Below are positions 1 through 7,576 of a stretch of 64,000 nucleotides of DNA, in pieces (the stretch's first letter is position 1; each line of letters starts with the position of its first letter). The notes beneath the pieces were generated by a model, which saw only the letters and a list, made by a program, of their open reading frames with translations, made no database searches and was not told where the DNA came from. Position numbers and translations under genes: made by a program. Source of the stretch: CAVUCE01 sp963739985 (GTDB lineage: Bacteria > Bacteroidota > Ignavibacteria > Ignavibacteriales > Ignavibacteriaceae); NCBI GenBank assembly GCA_963739985.1, contig CAVUCE010000004.1, positions 62,001-126,000 of the forward strand. Reading direction: 5' to 3'.

Positions 1-177
1 CTGCAGCGGCATCTGTCCACCTTCAAACCAAGCTTTGTGCTTAGCGCCGGAACGTGACATTTGTCCGTTCATACCTTTGGTTGCAGTTCCACCGTGACCG
101 GATCCCTCGCCTCTAGCAATTCTTTTACGATTCTTTTTTGAACCCTTTGCGTATTTTAAATTACTTAGAATATCCAT
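1..177 (-). CDS. rplO: Ribosomal protein L15 (partial, N-terminal part)
   Basis: Large-subunit protein L15. Only the first 59 codons are in the window and the rest lies to the left of position 1. The ATG is at 175-177 and the reading frame opens MDILSNLKYAKGSKKNRKR, followed by the glycine-rich GEGSGHGGTATKG stretch and GQMSRSGAKHK, which are hallmarks of the L15 N-terminus that threads into 23S rRNA. It follows rpmD by 10 nt, the usual spc-operon order (rpsE-rpmD-rplO), and is presumably co-transcribed with it. Confidence 0.95.
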   Translation of the reverse strand, partial: MDILSNLKYAKGSKKNRKRIARGEGSGHGGTATKGMNGQMSRSGAKHKAWFEGGQMPLQ

Positions 178-187
178 TTATAAAACC

Positions 188-370
188 TTATTTAATTTCT
201 TCCACTTTCACTAAATGTGAAACTTTATTAACCATTCCTCTAATTTGCGGAGTATCATTATGAATTACTTCCCAATTTGGTCTTCCTAAACCTAAAGCCT
301 CAATAGTTCTTTTCTGATCTTTAGATCTATCGATGATACTCTTTACTTGTGTAACTTTTATTTTACTCAT
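188..370 (-). CDS. rpmD: Ribosomal protein L30
   Basis: Small 60-residue L30 of the 50S subunit, full length for the bacterial family. The frame shows the typical IKVTQVKSIID start and the conserved pattern QKRTIEALGLGRPNWEV, with HNDTPQIRGMVNKVSHLVKVEE at the end. It lies between rpsE (11 nt upstream) and rplO, as in most spc operons. No feature departs from the family. Confidence 0.96.
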   Translation of the reverse strand: MSKIKVTQVKSIIDRSKDQKRTIEALGLGRPNWEVIHNDTPQIRGMVNKVSHLVKVEEIK

Positions 371-381
371 TATAATCTCAA

Positions 382-888
382 TTAAGAATTAAACAATTCG
401 CTTATTGTAATACCACGTTTGCGCGCCATTTTTTTCGCATCAATTTGCTGAATAAGTCCGTTAAGTGTTGCTTTAACCTGGTTGTGAGGATTACTAGATC
501 CTAAAGATTTAGTAAGAATATCCTGCACACCGGCAGCTTCAAGAACAGCACGAACTCCGCCACCAGCAATTAAACCGGTACCAGGAGAAGCAGGTTTCAA
601 CAAGACTTTACCCGCGCCATACTTTCCTATAATTTCATGAGCAATTGTGCCCTTTATAAGAGAAACATGAACCAAACTTTTCTTTGCATCATCAATCCCT
701 TTAGAAATAGCATCTGTAACTTCGTTAGCTTTTCCTAAACCAACTCCAACAGTTCCATTTCCGTTGCCAACAACAACAATTGCATTAAAGCTGAAACGGC
801 GACCGCCTTTTACAACTTTTGCTACTCTGTTGATATGAACAACTTTTTCTTTGAGACCTTCGGTATCGCTTGACTTTACGTTTTTCAA
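382..888 (-). CDS. rpsE: Ribosomal protein S5
   Basis: Small-subunit protein S5 (168 aa), which helps decoding fidelity and mRNA helicase activity at the ribosome entry site. The double-stranded-RNA-binding N-domain is recognisable by VVKGGRRFSFNAIVVVGN and GVGLGKANEV, and the C-domain by GTGLIAGGGVRAVLEAAGV and SSNPHNQVKATL. Unlike a usual spc operon, 190 nt separate it from rplR, and a tRNA-Gln gene lies in that gap, so its mRNA may be separated from the upstream part by tRNA processing. Confidence 0.97.
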   Translation of the reverse strand: MKNVKSSDTEGLKEKVVHINRVAKVVKGGRRFSFNAIVVVGNGNGTVGVGLGKANEVTDAISKGIDDAKKSLVHVSLIKGTIAHEIIGKYGAGKVLLKPASPGTGLIAGGGVRAVLEAAGVQDILTKSLGSSNPHNQVKATLNGLIQQIDAKKMARKRGITISELFNS

Positions 889-957
889 ATTACTTCTCCA
901 AGAACTACTCTTATGGTAATATTTATTTTCAGTTAATAATTAAAATTAAACTTTTTT

Positions 958-980
958 AGAAAAGCAATTTACGCTTTTCT
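958..980 (-). other. Hairpin in the rpsE leader, downstream of tRNA-Gln
   Basis: An 8-bp perfect inverted repeat (AGAAAAGC / GCTTTTCT) with a 7-nt loop lies about 20 nt downstream of the 3' end of tRNA-Gln in transcription direction. On the minus strand it is followed by A residues rather than U residues, so it is not a standard intrinsic terminator. It may protect or help process the new 5' end of the rpsE mRNA; that role is inference. Confidence 0.4.
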
Positions 981-1001
981 TACGACAACTAAAAAAATAG
1001 C

Positions 1002-1071
1002 TGCCGGGAGAGGATTCGAACCTCTACAGACGCCTCCAAAGGGCGTAGTCCTGCCATTAGACGACCCGGCA
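1002..1071 (-). tRNA. tRNA-Gln (anticodon UUG)
   Basis: A 70-nt cloverleaf can be drawn on the minus strand: acceptor TGCCGGG/CCCGGCA, D-arm GTCTAATGGCAGGAC, anticodon stem ACGCC/GGCGT with loop CTTTGGA (anticodon TTG), and T-arm AGAGG-TTCGAAT-CCTCT. CCA is not encoded. It is transcribed in the same direction as the surrounding spc ribosomal protein genes, between rplR and rpsE, which is an unusual position; maturation should cut the polycistronic mRNA here. Confidence 0.95.
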
Positions 1072-1078
1072 ATCCAAA

Positions 1079-1444
1079 TTAAAACTTTAAACCGCCTTCA
1101 CGGGCACCGTCGGCAATGGCCTGAATACGTCCGTGGTATCTATATCCATTTCTATCAAATACAACGGTATTAACTTTTTGCTCTAATGCTTTTTTAGCTA
1201 AATGAGTACCAACAATCTTACTTCTTTCAATCTTGCTTTTAGCTTTCTTAATATCTTCAGCAATTTCCTTAGACAAAGAAGAAGCCGAAACAACAGTTTT
1301 ACCTGTAGCATCGTCAATTATTTGAGCATATATATTGCCTAAACTGCGATAAATAGTTAAACGCGGTCTTTCAGAAGTACCCGAAATCTTTTTTCTTATC
1401 TTAATCTTAGAACGAAGTCTAGAATTATTATTTCTATTAATCAT
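1079..1444 (-). CDS. rplR: Ribosomal protein L18
   Basis: L18 (121 aa) binds 5S rRNA with L5 in the central protuberance. The family pattern is clear: basic N-terminus RLRSKIKIRKKISGTSERPRL, then YRSLGNIYAQIIDD, VFDRNGYRYHGRIQAIADGARE and terminal GGLKF. Spacing to rplF is 23 nt. The stop codon lies only 7 nt before the start of the tRNA-Gln gene, so there is no room for a promoter between them and the tRNA is probably read from the operon transcript. Confidence 0.97.
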   Translation of the reverse strand: MINRNNNSRLRSKIKIRKKISGTSERPRLTIYRSLGNIYAQIIDDATGKTVVSASSLSKEIAEDIKKAKSKIERSKIVGTHLAKKALEQKVNTVVFDRNGYRYHGRIQAIADGAREGGLKF

Positions 1445-1467
1445 TTTCTATTTAATCTCCACTAAAT

Positions 1468-2013
1468 TTATTTACCAGCAGTCTTACCAGCTTTTCTCAT
1501 AATTTGTTCGTCGGAATATTTTATTCCTTTTCCTTTATAAGGCTCAGGTTTTCTTATAGAACGAATTTTTGCAGCAACCATTCCGACAAGTTGTTTATCA
1601 ATACCCGAAATAACAATTTGGGTTTGAGTAGGAGCTTGCAAAGTAACTCCTTCAGGTGGCATAAAATAAATTGGATGAGAATAACCGATATTTACCAATA
1701 AATTTGCACCTTTAAGTTCAACTCTATAACCTACACCAACAATATCAAGAGTTTTGGTATAAGCTTCAGTTACACCTTGAACCATATTTTGTAACAAAGC
1801 TCTGGTTAATCCATGAAGAGCTTTATTTTCTTTAGTATCATCAGGTCTTGTTACAACAATTTCAGCTTCTGTAACTTCAATTTTAATATTTGGGTGAAAA
1901 CTATTTTCTAGTTCTCCTTTGGGTCCCTTAACAATTAAATGATTACCATCTTTTTTAATGGTAACACCTTTAGGTATTGTAATAGGTTTTTTACCAATTC
2001 GTGACACTTTCAA
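1468..2013 (-). CDS. rplF: Ribosomal protein L6
   Basis: L6 (181 aa) of the 50S subunit, located near the factor-binding site. It contains the duplicated alpha-beta domain with SRIGKKPITIPKGV at the N-terminus, HGLTRALLQNMVQGVTEAY in the middle and the C-terminal signature RKPEPYKGKGIKYSDE followed by RKAGK. The length is normal. It sits between rpsH (16 nt) and rplR, the conserved spc order. Confidence 0.97.
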   Translation of the reverse strand: MKVSRIGKKPITIPKGVTIKKDGNHLIVKGPKGELENSFHPNIKIEVTEAEIVVTRPDDTKENKALHGLTRALLQNMVQGVTEAYTKTLDIVGVGYRVELKGANLLVNIGYSHPIYFMPPEGVTLQAPTQTQIVISGIDKQLVGMVAAKIRSIRKPEPYKGKGIKYSDEQIMRKAGKTAGK

Positions 2014-2029
2014 ACTCCATTCAAAATAA

Positions 2030-2425
2030 TTACCAGATGTAACAAACTACTTCGCCGCCCATTGCTTGAGCTCTAGCTTCTTTATCGGTCAATAACCCTT
2101 TTGAAGTAGAGATAACAGCAACACCTAAACCATTAAGAACACGAGGCAGCTTGTCTGAATTCTTATATACTCGTAAACCAGGAGTACTGATTTTCTTAAG
2201 ACCGTTAATTGATGGAACACCATTTATATACTTCAATTGAATACGAATGATGTTTTGTTTATTGTCTTCAACAACAACATAGTCTTCTATAAAATTTTGT
2301 TTTTTCAAAATTTCAGCTAAACTCTTTTTCATATTAGAAGCAGGAATCTCTACTCTAAATTTTTTAGCTTTAGAAGCATTTCTAACTCTTGTTAAAAAAT
2401 CTGCTATCGGATCCGTAACCGGCAT
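2030..2425 (-). CDS. rpsH: Ribosomal protein S8
   Basis: S8 (131 aa), a primary 16S rRNA-binding protein and in many bacteria the translational repressor of the spc operon. MPVTDPIADFLTRVRNA is the family N-terminus, and the C-terminus shows GLGVAVISTSKGLLTDKEA followed by GGEVVCYIW, the RNA-binding signature. It is 13 nt downstream of rpsN. No S8 target site was searched for in the mRNA. Confidence 0.97.
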   Translation of the reverse strand: MPVTDPIADFLTRVRNASKAKKFRVEIPASNMKKSLAEILKKQNFIEDYVVVEDNKQNIIRIQLKYINGVPSINGLKKISTPGLRVYKNSDKLPRVLNGLGVAVISTSKGLLTDKEARAQAMGGEVVCYIW

Positions 2426-2438
2426 ATAATTTCTCCTT

Positions 2439-2708
2439 TTACCAACTTGACTTTTTTAATCCAGGAATTTCGCCTTTAAGAGCCATTTCTCTAAGAACCA
2501 GACGCGAAACACCGAACTTACGATAATATGAACGAGCTCTTCCAGTAAACATACAGCGATTATTCAATCTTACCGGTGAAGAATTTTTAGGCAATTTTTG
2601 AAGAGCATCATAATCACCATTTTCTTTTAACTCTTTACGTAGCTTAGCATATTTTTCAACTAATTTAACTCTTTTTTCTTGCCTAGCTATTAAACTTTTT
2701 CTAGCCAT
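2439..2708 (-). CDS. rpsN: Ribosomal protein S14 (zinc-free, long form)
   Basis: S14 (89 aa) of the 30S head. It is the long C-minus type: the central region NNRCMFTGRARSYYRKFGVSR carries a single cysteine instead of the two CxxC pairs of the zinc-binding short form. The C-terminus MALKGEIPGLKKSSW is canonical. It lies between rplE and rpsH with gaps of 12 and 13 nt. Confidence 0.96.
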   Translation of the reverse strand: MARKSLIARQEKRVKLVEKYAKLRKELKENGDYDALQKLPKNSSPVRLNNRCMFTGRARSYYRKFGVSRLVLREMALKGEIPGLKKSSW

Positions 2709-2720
2709 TAAATCTCCTAT

Positions 2721-3377
2721 TTACGCTGTTTTAACTTCTTTTTTTCTAAAAGGGAAACCGAAAGATTGTAATAATTCGTAAGCCTCACCGTCGGTTTCGG
2801 CAGTAGTTACAAAAGTAACATCCATACCAAGAACTTTAGTTACTTTATCAACATTTATTTCCGGGAATATAATTTGTTCTTTAACACCCAGAGTATAATT
2901 TCCTCTACCATCAAAAGATTTATCGGATAAACCTCTAAAATCTCTTACTCGAGGTAAAGCAATATTTACAAGTCTATCAAGAAACTCGTACATTCTATCG
3001 CGTCTTAAAGTTACCATTGCACCTATATTAACGCCTTCACGGAGTTTAAAGTTAGAAATAGCTTTTTTAGCCTTTCTAACACTTGCCTTTTGTCCGGTAA
3101 TTGTTTCAAGTTCTTTAACAGCTTGCTCCAAAATTTTCTGATCGGAAACAGCTTCTCCAATACCCATGTTAACCACAATTTTATTAAGCTTAGGAACCTG
3201 CATAATACTTTTGTAATTAAATTTCTTCATCAAAGCAGGAACAATTTCTTTTTTATATGTCTCAGCAAGACGAATATTTATTTCTGCTTCTTTTTCTGCT
3301 GCAACATTGGCTGTTTCTTTTTTAGAAGATTTCACCTGTTTTTCAGCTGTCTCTTTTTTTGTTTTCTTTTCTGCCAT
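2721..3377 (-). CDS. rplE: Ribosomal protein L5 with charged N-terminal extension
   Basis: L5 binds 5S rRNA and contacts the P-site tRNA. Residues from about 40 onward match the family (ETYKKEIVPALMKKFNYK, NKIVVNMGIGEA, RDFRGLSDKSFDGRGNYTLG, FPFRKK). At 218 aa it is about 35 residues longer than usual: the N-terminus is a Lys/Glu/Ala-rich tail. No ATG, GTG or TTG occurs at the expected family start, and the frame opens with an ATG, so the tail seems genuinely encoded. rplX ends 35 nt upstream; no strong ribosome binding site is visible. Confidence 0.93.
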   Translation of the reverse strand: MAEKKTKKETAEKQVKSSKKETANVAAEKEAEINIRLAETYKKEIVPALMKKFNYKSIMQVPKLNKIVVNMGIGEAVSDQKILEQAVKELETITGQKASVRKAKKAISNFKLREGVNIGAMVTLRRDRMYEFLDRLVNIALPRVRDFRGLSDKSFDGRGNYTLGVKEQIIFPEINVDKVTKVLGMDVTFVTTAETDGEAYELLQSFGFPFRKKEVKTA

Positions 3378-3412
3378 TTTTAAATCAAACCTTGAGTAAA
3401 AATTTATTATTG

Positions 3413-3736
3413 TTAAATCATTTCACCGCTAGACTTACTAACACGTGTTCTTTTCTTTTTACCGGTTTTTTCATCCAGTATAATTTGGGAACCAATTCTT
3501 GTACCCTCATTATTTTTAGGATCGACCAGCATAACATTAGAAACATGAATAGGTGCTTCTTTTTCTATTATACCGCCTTGAGGATTATTTTGACTAGGTT
3601 TACTGTGTCTTTTTCTAACATTAATTCCCTCAACAATAACTCTTGATTCTTTAGGGAAAACTTTTAAGACTTTACCAGTTTTACCTGCATTGTTACCGGC
3701 AATTACAACTATATTATCATTTTTTCTAATTTTCAT
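3413..3736 (-). CDS. rplX: Ribosomal protein L24
   Basis: L24 (107 aa), an assembly initiator of the 50S subunit. The KOW motif is visible near the N-terminus (KIRKNDNIVVIAGNNAGKTG), followed by RVIVEGINVRKRHSKPSQ, NPQGGIIEKEAPIHVSNVML and a basic tail GKKKRTRVSKSSGE. It follows rplN by 15 nt in the conserved order. Confidence 0.96.
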   Translation of the reverse strand: MKIRKNDNIVVIAGNNAGKTGKVLKVFPKESRVIVEGINVRKRHSKPSQNNPQGGIIEKEAPIHVSNVMLVDPKNNEGTRIGSQIILDEKTGKKKRTRVSKSSGEMI

Positions 3737-3751
3737 TTGAATCCCAAATCT

Positions 3752-4120
3752 TTATAATACTTCAGGTGCTAGTGAAACAATTTTCATGAATTGTTTTTCT
3801 CTTAATTCTCTTGCAACAGGACCAAAGATACGTGTACCCTTAGGTTCGTTCTGGTTATTAATTAAAACTGCGGCATTTTCATCGAATCTGATATAAGAAC
3901 CATCTTTTCTTCTGACTTCTTTTTTAGTTCTTACAATAACAGCTCTGGAAACATCGCCTTTTTTAACAGTACCGTTAGGAATTGCAGCTTTAACAGCAAC
4001 CACAATCAAATCTCCAACGCTAGCATATTGTCTTCCACTACCGCCAAGTACGCGTATGCATCTTACTTTTTTGGCTCCTGAGTTATCTGCCACAACTAAA
4101 TTAGTTTCTTCTTGAATCAT
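3752..4120 (-). CDS. rplN: Ribosomal protein L14
   Basis: L14 (122 aa), a 23S rRNA-binding protein at the subunit interface. The frame MIQEETNLVVADNSGAKKVR, the signature GDLIVVAVKAAIPNG, and FDENAAVLINNQNEPKGTR with IFGPVARELR are typical. Length is exactly the family norm. It is 21 nt downstream of rpsQ. Confidence 0.97.
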   Translation of the reverse strand: MIQEETNLVVADNSGAKKVRCIRVLGGSGRQYASVGDLIVVAVKAAIPNGTVKKGDVSRAVIVRTKKEVRRKDGSYIRFDENAAVLINNQNEPKGTRIFGPVARELREKQFMKIVSLAPEVL

Positions 4121-4141
4121 TTTTACAAAACTCCTTGATTA

Positions 4142-4399
4142 CTACTTGGCTTTTTCAACAACTTCAACTAAACGCCATCTTTTTTTCAAACTCAAAGGGC
4201 GTGTTTCCATGATCTTTACTCTATCACCAACCTGGCATTCATTTTTTTCATCGTGAGCCATAAGCTTGGTTGTCTTCTTAAAATACTTTTTATAAATAGG
4301 ATGAGCAACTCTTCTTTCAATGGCAACAGTAATTGTTTTCTGCATTTTATTACTAACAACTACACCAACTCTGGTTTTTCTTAACGTACGTTGTTCCAT
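4142..4399 (-). CDS. rpsQ: Ribosomal protein S17
   Basis: S17 (85 aa), a primary 16S rRNA-binding OB-fold protein. Recognisable parts are TRVGVVVSNKMQKTITVAIE, HPIYKKYFKKTTKLMAHDE, and the family signature GDRVKIMETRPLSLKKRWRL. It starts 2 nt after the rpmC stop codon, so the two are probably translationally coupled. Confidence 0.97.
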   Translation of the reverse strand: MEQRTLRKTRVGVVVSNKMQKTITVAIERRVAHPIYKKYFKKTTKLMAHDEKNECQVGDRVKIMETRPLSLKKRWRLVEVVEKAK

Positions 4400-4401
4400 G
4401 T

Positions 4402-4641
4402 TTAAGCGTTATCTCCTTCTTTAATTTCTTTAGCCGCAGATGATATGGCCTCTGCTGATTCTCTATCTCTAAGAACAGTTTTCATACGAGCAATACTCTT
4501 TTTAACAATTCTAATCTTAGAGGTGTTGGTAAGTTGCTTCAACTGATTAGCGAAACGTAAATCAACTAAATTCTTTTCTTCTTCTTGAATTTGTTGTAAC
4601 AACTCTTCGTTTTTCATTTCTCTTATTTCATGAGCTTTCAT
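4402..4641 (-). CDS. rpmC: Ribosomal protein L29
   Basis: L29 is a small two-helix protein at the exit tunnel. I chose the ATG at 4641 (MKAHEIREMKNEELL, 79 aa) over an upstream GTG at 4650 because it matches the family start and has AAGG about 10 nt upstream. The pattern LVDLRFANQLKQLTNTSKIR is the L29 signature. The acidic tail ESAEAISSAAKEIKEGDNA is somewhat longer than in most homologues. Confidence 0.93.
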   Translation of the reverse strand: MKAHEIREMKNEELLQQIQEEEKNLVDLRFANQLKQLTNTSKIRIVKKSIARMKTVLRDRESAEAISSAAKEIKEGDNA

Positions 4642-4665
4642 TTTAATCACGCCTTTAAGATTATT

Positions 4666-5082
4666 TTATTCGTAGTCTGGTCTATTAACAATTTTAGTTT
4701 TAATAGGAAGTTTGTAACCACAAACTTTAAGAGCCTCTTGCGCTATCTCTTTAGAAACACCGGCTACTTCAAACATAACTCGCCCGGGTTTAACTACGGC
4801 AACCCAGAACTCAGGAGCGCCCTTTCCTTTTCCCATTCTAGTTTCAAGTGGTTTTTTAGAAACAGGTTTATCTGGGAAAATCCTTATCCAAACTTTTCCG
4901 TCCCTTTTCATTTTTCTTGAAAGAGCAACACGGCAAGCTTCAATTTGCCTGCTGGTAATCCAATGCGGTTCCATGGCTTTTAATCCGAAATCTCCGAATG
5001 CCACAGTAGAACCACGTTTAGCCTTTCCGGCCATTCTACCACGCTGCGATTTTCTAAACTTTACTCTTTTTGGCATTAACAT
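4666..5082 (-). CDS. rplP: Ribosomal protein L16
   Basis: L16 (138 aa) near the peptidyl-transferase centre and the A-site tRNA. It has the family N-terminus MLMPKRVKFRKSQRGRMAG, the 'GFGLKA'-type segment as FGDFGLKAMEPHWITSRQIE, and KPLETRMGKGKGAPEFWVAV. Placed between rpsC and rpmC as usual for the S10 operon. Confidence 0.97.
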   Translation of the reverse strand: MLMPKRVKFRKSQRGRMAGKAKRGSTVAFGDFGLKAMEPHWITSRQIEACRVALSRKMKRDGKVWIRIFPDKPVSKKPLETRMGKGKGAPEFWVAVVKPGRVMFEVAGVSKEIAQEALKVCGYKLPIKTKIVNRPDYE

Positions 5083-5102
5083 AATAAGAAACTCCCAGTA
5101 AT

Positions 5103-5744
5103 TTATTCAGTAACTCTTTTTCCTAAGATCTCACCGCGGCAAATCCAAACTTTTATGCCTATTGAGCCATAAATTGTTTCAGCTCTTCCGTTCGCATAAT
5201 CGATATCCGCTCTAATTGTATGTAGTGGAATTCTACCTTCTTTATATTGTTCAGTCCTGGCCATTTCAGCTCCGCCTAAACGACCGGCGCACATAATTCT
5301 AATACCTTCGGCTCCCATTCTCATGGCAGCAGTGATTGCCATTTTCATAGCTCTTCTAAAAGATACTCTTCCTTGAAGCTGATTGGCAATGTTCTCGGCA
5401 ACTAAGTAAGCATCTAATTCAGGTCTTTTAATTTCAGAAATCTGAACTTTAACTTCTTTATCGGTTACTTGTTTCAACTCTTGTTCAAGTTGAGTAATTT
5501 CTTTACCGCTTTTACCGATAACAACACCAGGTCTTGATGTATGAATAGTTAAAATAATATTTTTTGAAGTTCTGTCGATAACAATTCTTGAGATACCTGC
5601 TTTCTTCAACCGGTTACGTACATATTGTCTTAACTTAACATCTTCTTTTAATTTCGGTGCGTAACTTTTATTTTCGTACCAGTTAGAGTCCCAACCTCTA
5701 ATCACTCCAACTCTAAATCCAACCGGGTGTGTTTTCTGTCCCAA
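5103..5744 (-). CDS. rpsC: Ribosomal protein S3
   Basis: S3 (213 aa), part of the mRNA entry tunnel and helicase. The N-terminus MGQKTHPVGFRVGVIRGWDS, the type-II KH motif region RPGVVIGKSGKEITQLEQEL, and the C-domain FRRAMKMAITAAMRMGAEGI with AEMARTEQYKEGRIPLHTIR are all present. Gaps of 19-20 nt separate it from rplV and rplP. Confidence 0.97.
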   Translation of the reverse strand: MGQKTHPVGFRVGVIRGWDSNWYENKSYAPKLKEDVKLRQYVRNRLKKAGISRIVIDRTSKNIILTIHTSRPGVVIGKSGKEITQLEQELKQVTDKEVKVQISEIKRPELDAYLVAENIANQLQGRVSFRRAMKMAITAAMRMGAEGIRIMCAGRLGGAEMARTEQYKEGRIPLHTIRADIDYANGRAETIYGSIGIKVWICRGEILGKRVTE

Positions 5745-5763
5745 AAAAATATCCTCCTAAAAT

Positions 5764-6108
5764 TTATGCTTTAGTTGCAACTACAATAGTTAAATGACAA
5801 GATCTTTTTCTAATTCTATAAGCCCTTCCCATAGGAGCGGGTGAAATTCTTTTCAATGTAGGCCCTTGATCAACAAAAGCTTCCTTAATAAAAACTTCTG
5901 ATGGCTCAATTCTATTCGCATCATCAATGTTCATCAAATTTGCCAGAGCAGATCTTAAAACTTTTTCTGCATCTTTAGAGGCATGTTTAGGATGAAAGTG
6001 CAAAATTTCAATTGCCTTTTCGACAGATAAACCTCTGACTAAATCAACAACTAATCTCATCTTTCTCGGAGATGATCCGATGTATCTATGTATTGCTCGT
6101 GCTTCCAT
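5764..6108 (-). CDS. rplV: Ribosomal protein L22
   Basis: L22 (114 aa) lines the peptide exit tunnel. Characteristic segments are YIGSSPRKMRLVVDLVRGLS, VLRSALANLMN and the tunnel-tip/C-terminal part GPTLKRISPAPMGRAYRIRK followed by RSCHLTIVV. No deletion is seen in the tip loop, where macrolide-resistance changes occur in other species. Confidence 0.96.
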   Translation of the reverse strand: MEARAIHRYIGSSPRKMRLVVDLVRGLSVEKAIEILHFHPKHASKDAEKVLRSALANLMNIDDANRIEPSEVFIKEAFVDQGPTLKRISPAPMGRAYRIRKRSCHLTIVVATKA

Positions 6109-6134
6109 TTTCCTTTAAAGTCCTTTAATTAGAA

Positions 6135-6422
6135 TTATTTCGCCTGAGAGGATTTTTCTGCTTTAGTTCCCGGATGACCTCTAAAAATCCTTGTAGGAGC
6201 AAATTCGCCCAATTTATGGCCAACCATATTTTCGGTTACATAAACAGGTATCATTTTATTTCCATTATGAACAGCTATTGTATGTCCTACAAAATCAGGA
6301 GTAATTGTTGATGCTCTCGACCAGGTTTTAATAATCTTTTTCTGATTACTACTATTTAACTGATCAATTTTTGCTGCTAATTTGTAATGAACAAATGGCC
6401 CTTTTTTAATCGATCTTGGCAT
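6135..6422 (-). CDS. rpsS: Ribosomal protein S19
   Basis: S19 (95 aa) of the 30S head, paired with S13. The frame MPRSIKKGPFVHYKLAAKI, then TWSRASTITPDFVGHTIAVH and the signature MVGHKLGEFAPTRIFRGH is fully conserved. It starts 9 nt after rplB ends, tight enough for coupled translation. Confidence 0.97.
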   Translation of the reverse strand: MPRSIKKGPFVHYKLAAKIDQLNSSNQKKIIKTWSRASTITPDFVGHTIAVHNGNKMIPVYVTENMVGHKLGEFAPTRIFRGHPGTKAEKSSQAK

Positions 6423-6431
6423 AATTACTCT

Positions 6432-7259
6432 CTACTTATTCCGTCTTTTAATAATAAATTTGTTAGATTCTTTTTTATGCTTTCTGGTTTTTAAACCTTT
6501 AGCTTTTTGGCCCCAGGGTGAAACAGGATGCCCGCCACCTGAAGTTTTACCTTCACCACCACCCATCGGGTGATCTACAGGGTTCATTGCAACACCTCGA
6601 ACATGAGGTCTAACGCCCATCCATCTTTTTCTACCGGCTTTACCAAGAGTTAAATTTTCTTGTTCCGAATTTCCTACAACACCATAAGTAGCCATACATT
6701 CTAACCTTACAAGCCTGACTTCACCTGATGGCATTTTTAATTGAGCGTAATCACCTTCTTTAGCTAAAACTTGAAGAGATGATCCGGCGCTTCTACCTAA
6801 TTGACCGCCTTTGCCAGGTTTTAATTCAACATTATGAATGAAACTACCAAGAGGCATTTCTTTTAACGGTAAAGCATTTCCAACAACTATATCACTTCCG
6901 GGTCCTGCATTTACAGCATCACCAACTTTTAATCCGTTAGGGGCGATAATATATCTCTTCTCGCCATCAGCATAATGCAATAAAGCAATCCTTGATGTAC
7001 GGTTTGGATCATATTCAATAGAGAATACTTTTGCAGGAACACCAAATTTATCACGCTTGAAATCAATAACGCGATATTTTCTTTTGTGTCCACCGCCAAT
7101 ATGTCTGGAAGTTATTCTACCTTTATTATTTCTACCGCCCGATTTTCTCAACGCTACTGTCAGAGATTTTTCTGGAGTAGTTTTTGTAATCTCATCGAAC
7201 GAAGAAATCGACTGAAATCTATTTCCGGGTGTAGTTGGTTTTAATTTAATAATTGCCAT
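6432..7259 (-). CDS. rplB: Ribosomal protein L2
   Basis: L2 (275 aa), needed for subunit joining and peptidyl transfer. Visible are GGRNNKGRITSRHIGGGHKR, YRVIDFKRDK, the KOW-like domain SSLQVLAKEGDYAQLKMPSG, and the C-terminal loop GVAMNPVDHPMGGGEGKTSG with GGHPVSPWGQ, which carries the conserved histidine next to the catalytic centre. Normal length. Confidence 0.98.
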   Translation of the reverse strand: MAIIKLKPTTPGNRFQSISSFDEITKTTPEKSLTVALRKSGGRNNKGRITSRHIGGGHKRKYRVIDFKRDKFGVPAKVFSIEYDPNRTSRIALLHYADGEKRYIIAPNGLKVGDAVNAGPGSDIVVGNALPLKEMPLGSFIHNVELKPGKGGQLGRSAGSSLQVLAKEGDYAQLKMPSGEVRLVRLECMATYGVVGNSEQENLTLGKAGRKRWMGVRPHVRGVAMNPVDHPMGGGEGKTSGGGHPVSPWGQKAKGLKTRKHKKESNKFIIKRRNK

Positions 7260-7281
7260 TAGATCGTCCTATTTTCAAACT

Positions 7282-7575
7282 CTATACTTGCTCAAAAATT
7301 TCAATTGACTCGCCTTCTTTAAGGGTAACAATTGCTTTTTTAAATTTCGGTGTCCTACCTACAAATCTTCCGCTTTTTCTAAACTGGGTTTTTTGTTTTC
7401 CAGGATGATTTATAGTTCTAATTTCAACAACATGAACACTGAACTTCTGTTCAATTGCCTTTGCTATTTCAATTTTATTTGCTTTTGGATTCACCAAGAA
7501 ACCATATTTACCTTGATCAGCGGTTAAGTTGGTCATTTTCTCGGTAATTAAGGGACTAATTAAAGTATTATGCAT
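7282..7575 (-). CDS. rplW: Ribosomal protein L23
   Basis: L23 (97 aa) at the tunnel exit, docking site for trigger factor and SRP. The frame shows LISPLITEKMTNLTADQGKY and FLVNPKANKIEIAKAIEQKF, the family core, followed by the basic loop GKQKTQFRKSGRFVGRTPKF and the C-terminal strand KAIVTLKEGESIEIFE. It starts one base after the rplD stop, so translation is probably coupled. Confidence 0.96.
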   Translation of the reverse strand: MHNTLISPLITEKMTNLTADQGKYGFLVNPKANKIEIAKAIEQKFSVHVVEIRTINHPGKQKTQFRKSGRFVGRTPKFKKAIVTLKEGESIEIFEQV

Positions 7576-7576
7576 A

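Noticed and set aside
1504..1701. Small + strand frames in the ribosomal region (for example 1504-1701, 3090-3383, 4630-4920)
   Set aside because: They are antisense shadows of ribosomal protein genes and resemble no protein family; composition follows the codon pattern of the opposite strand.
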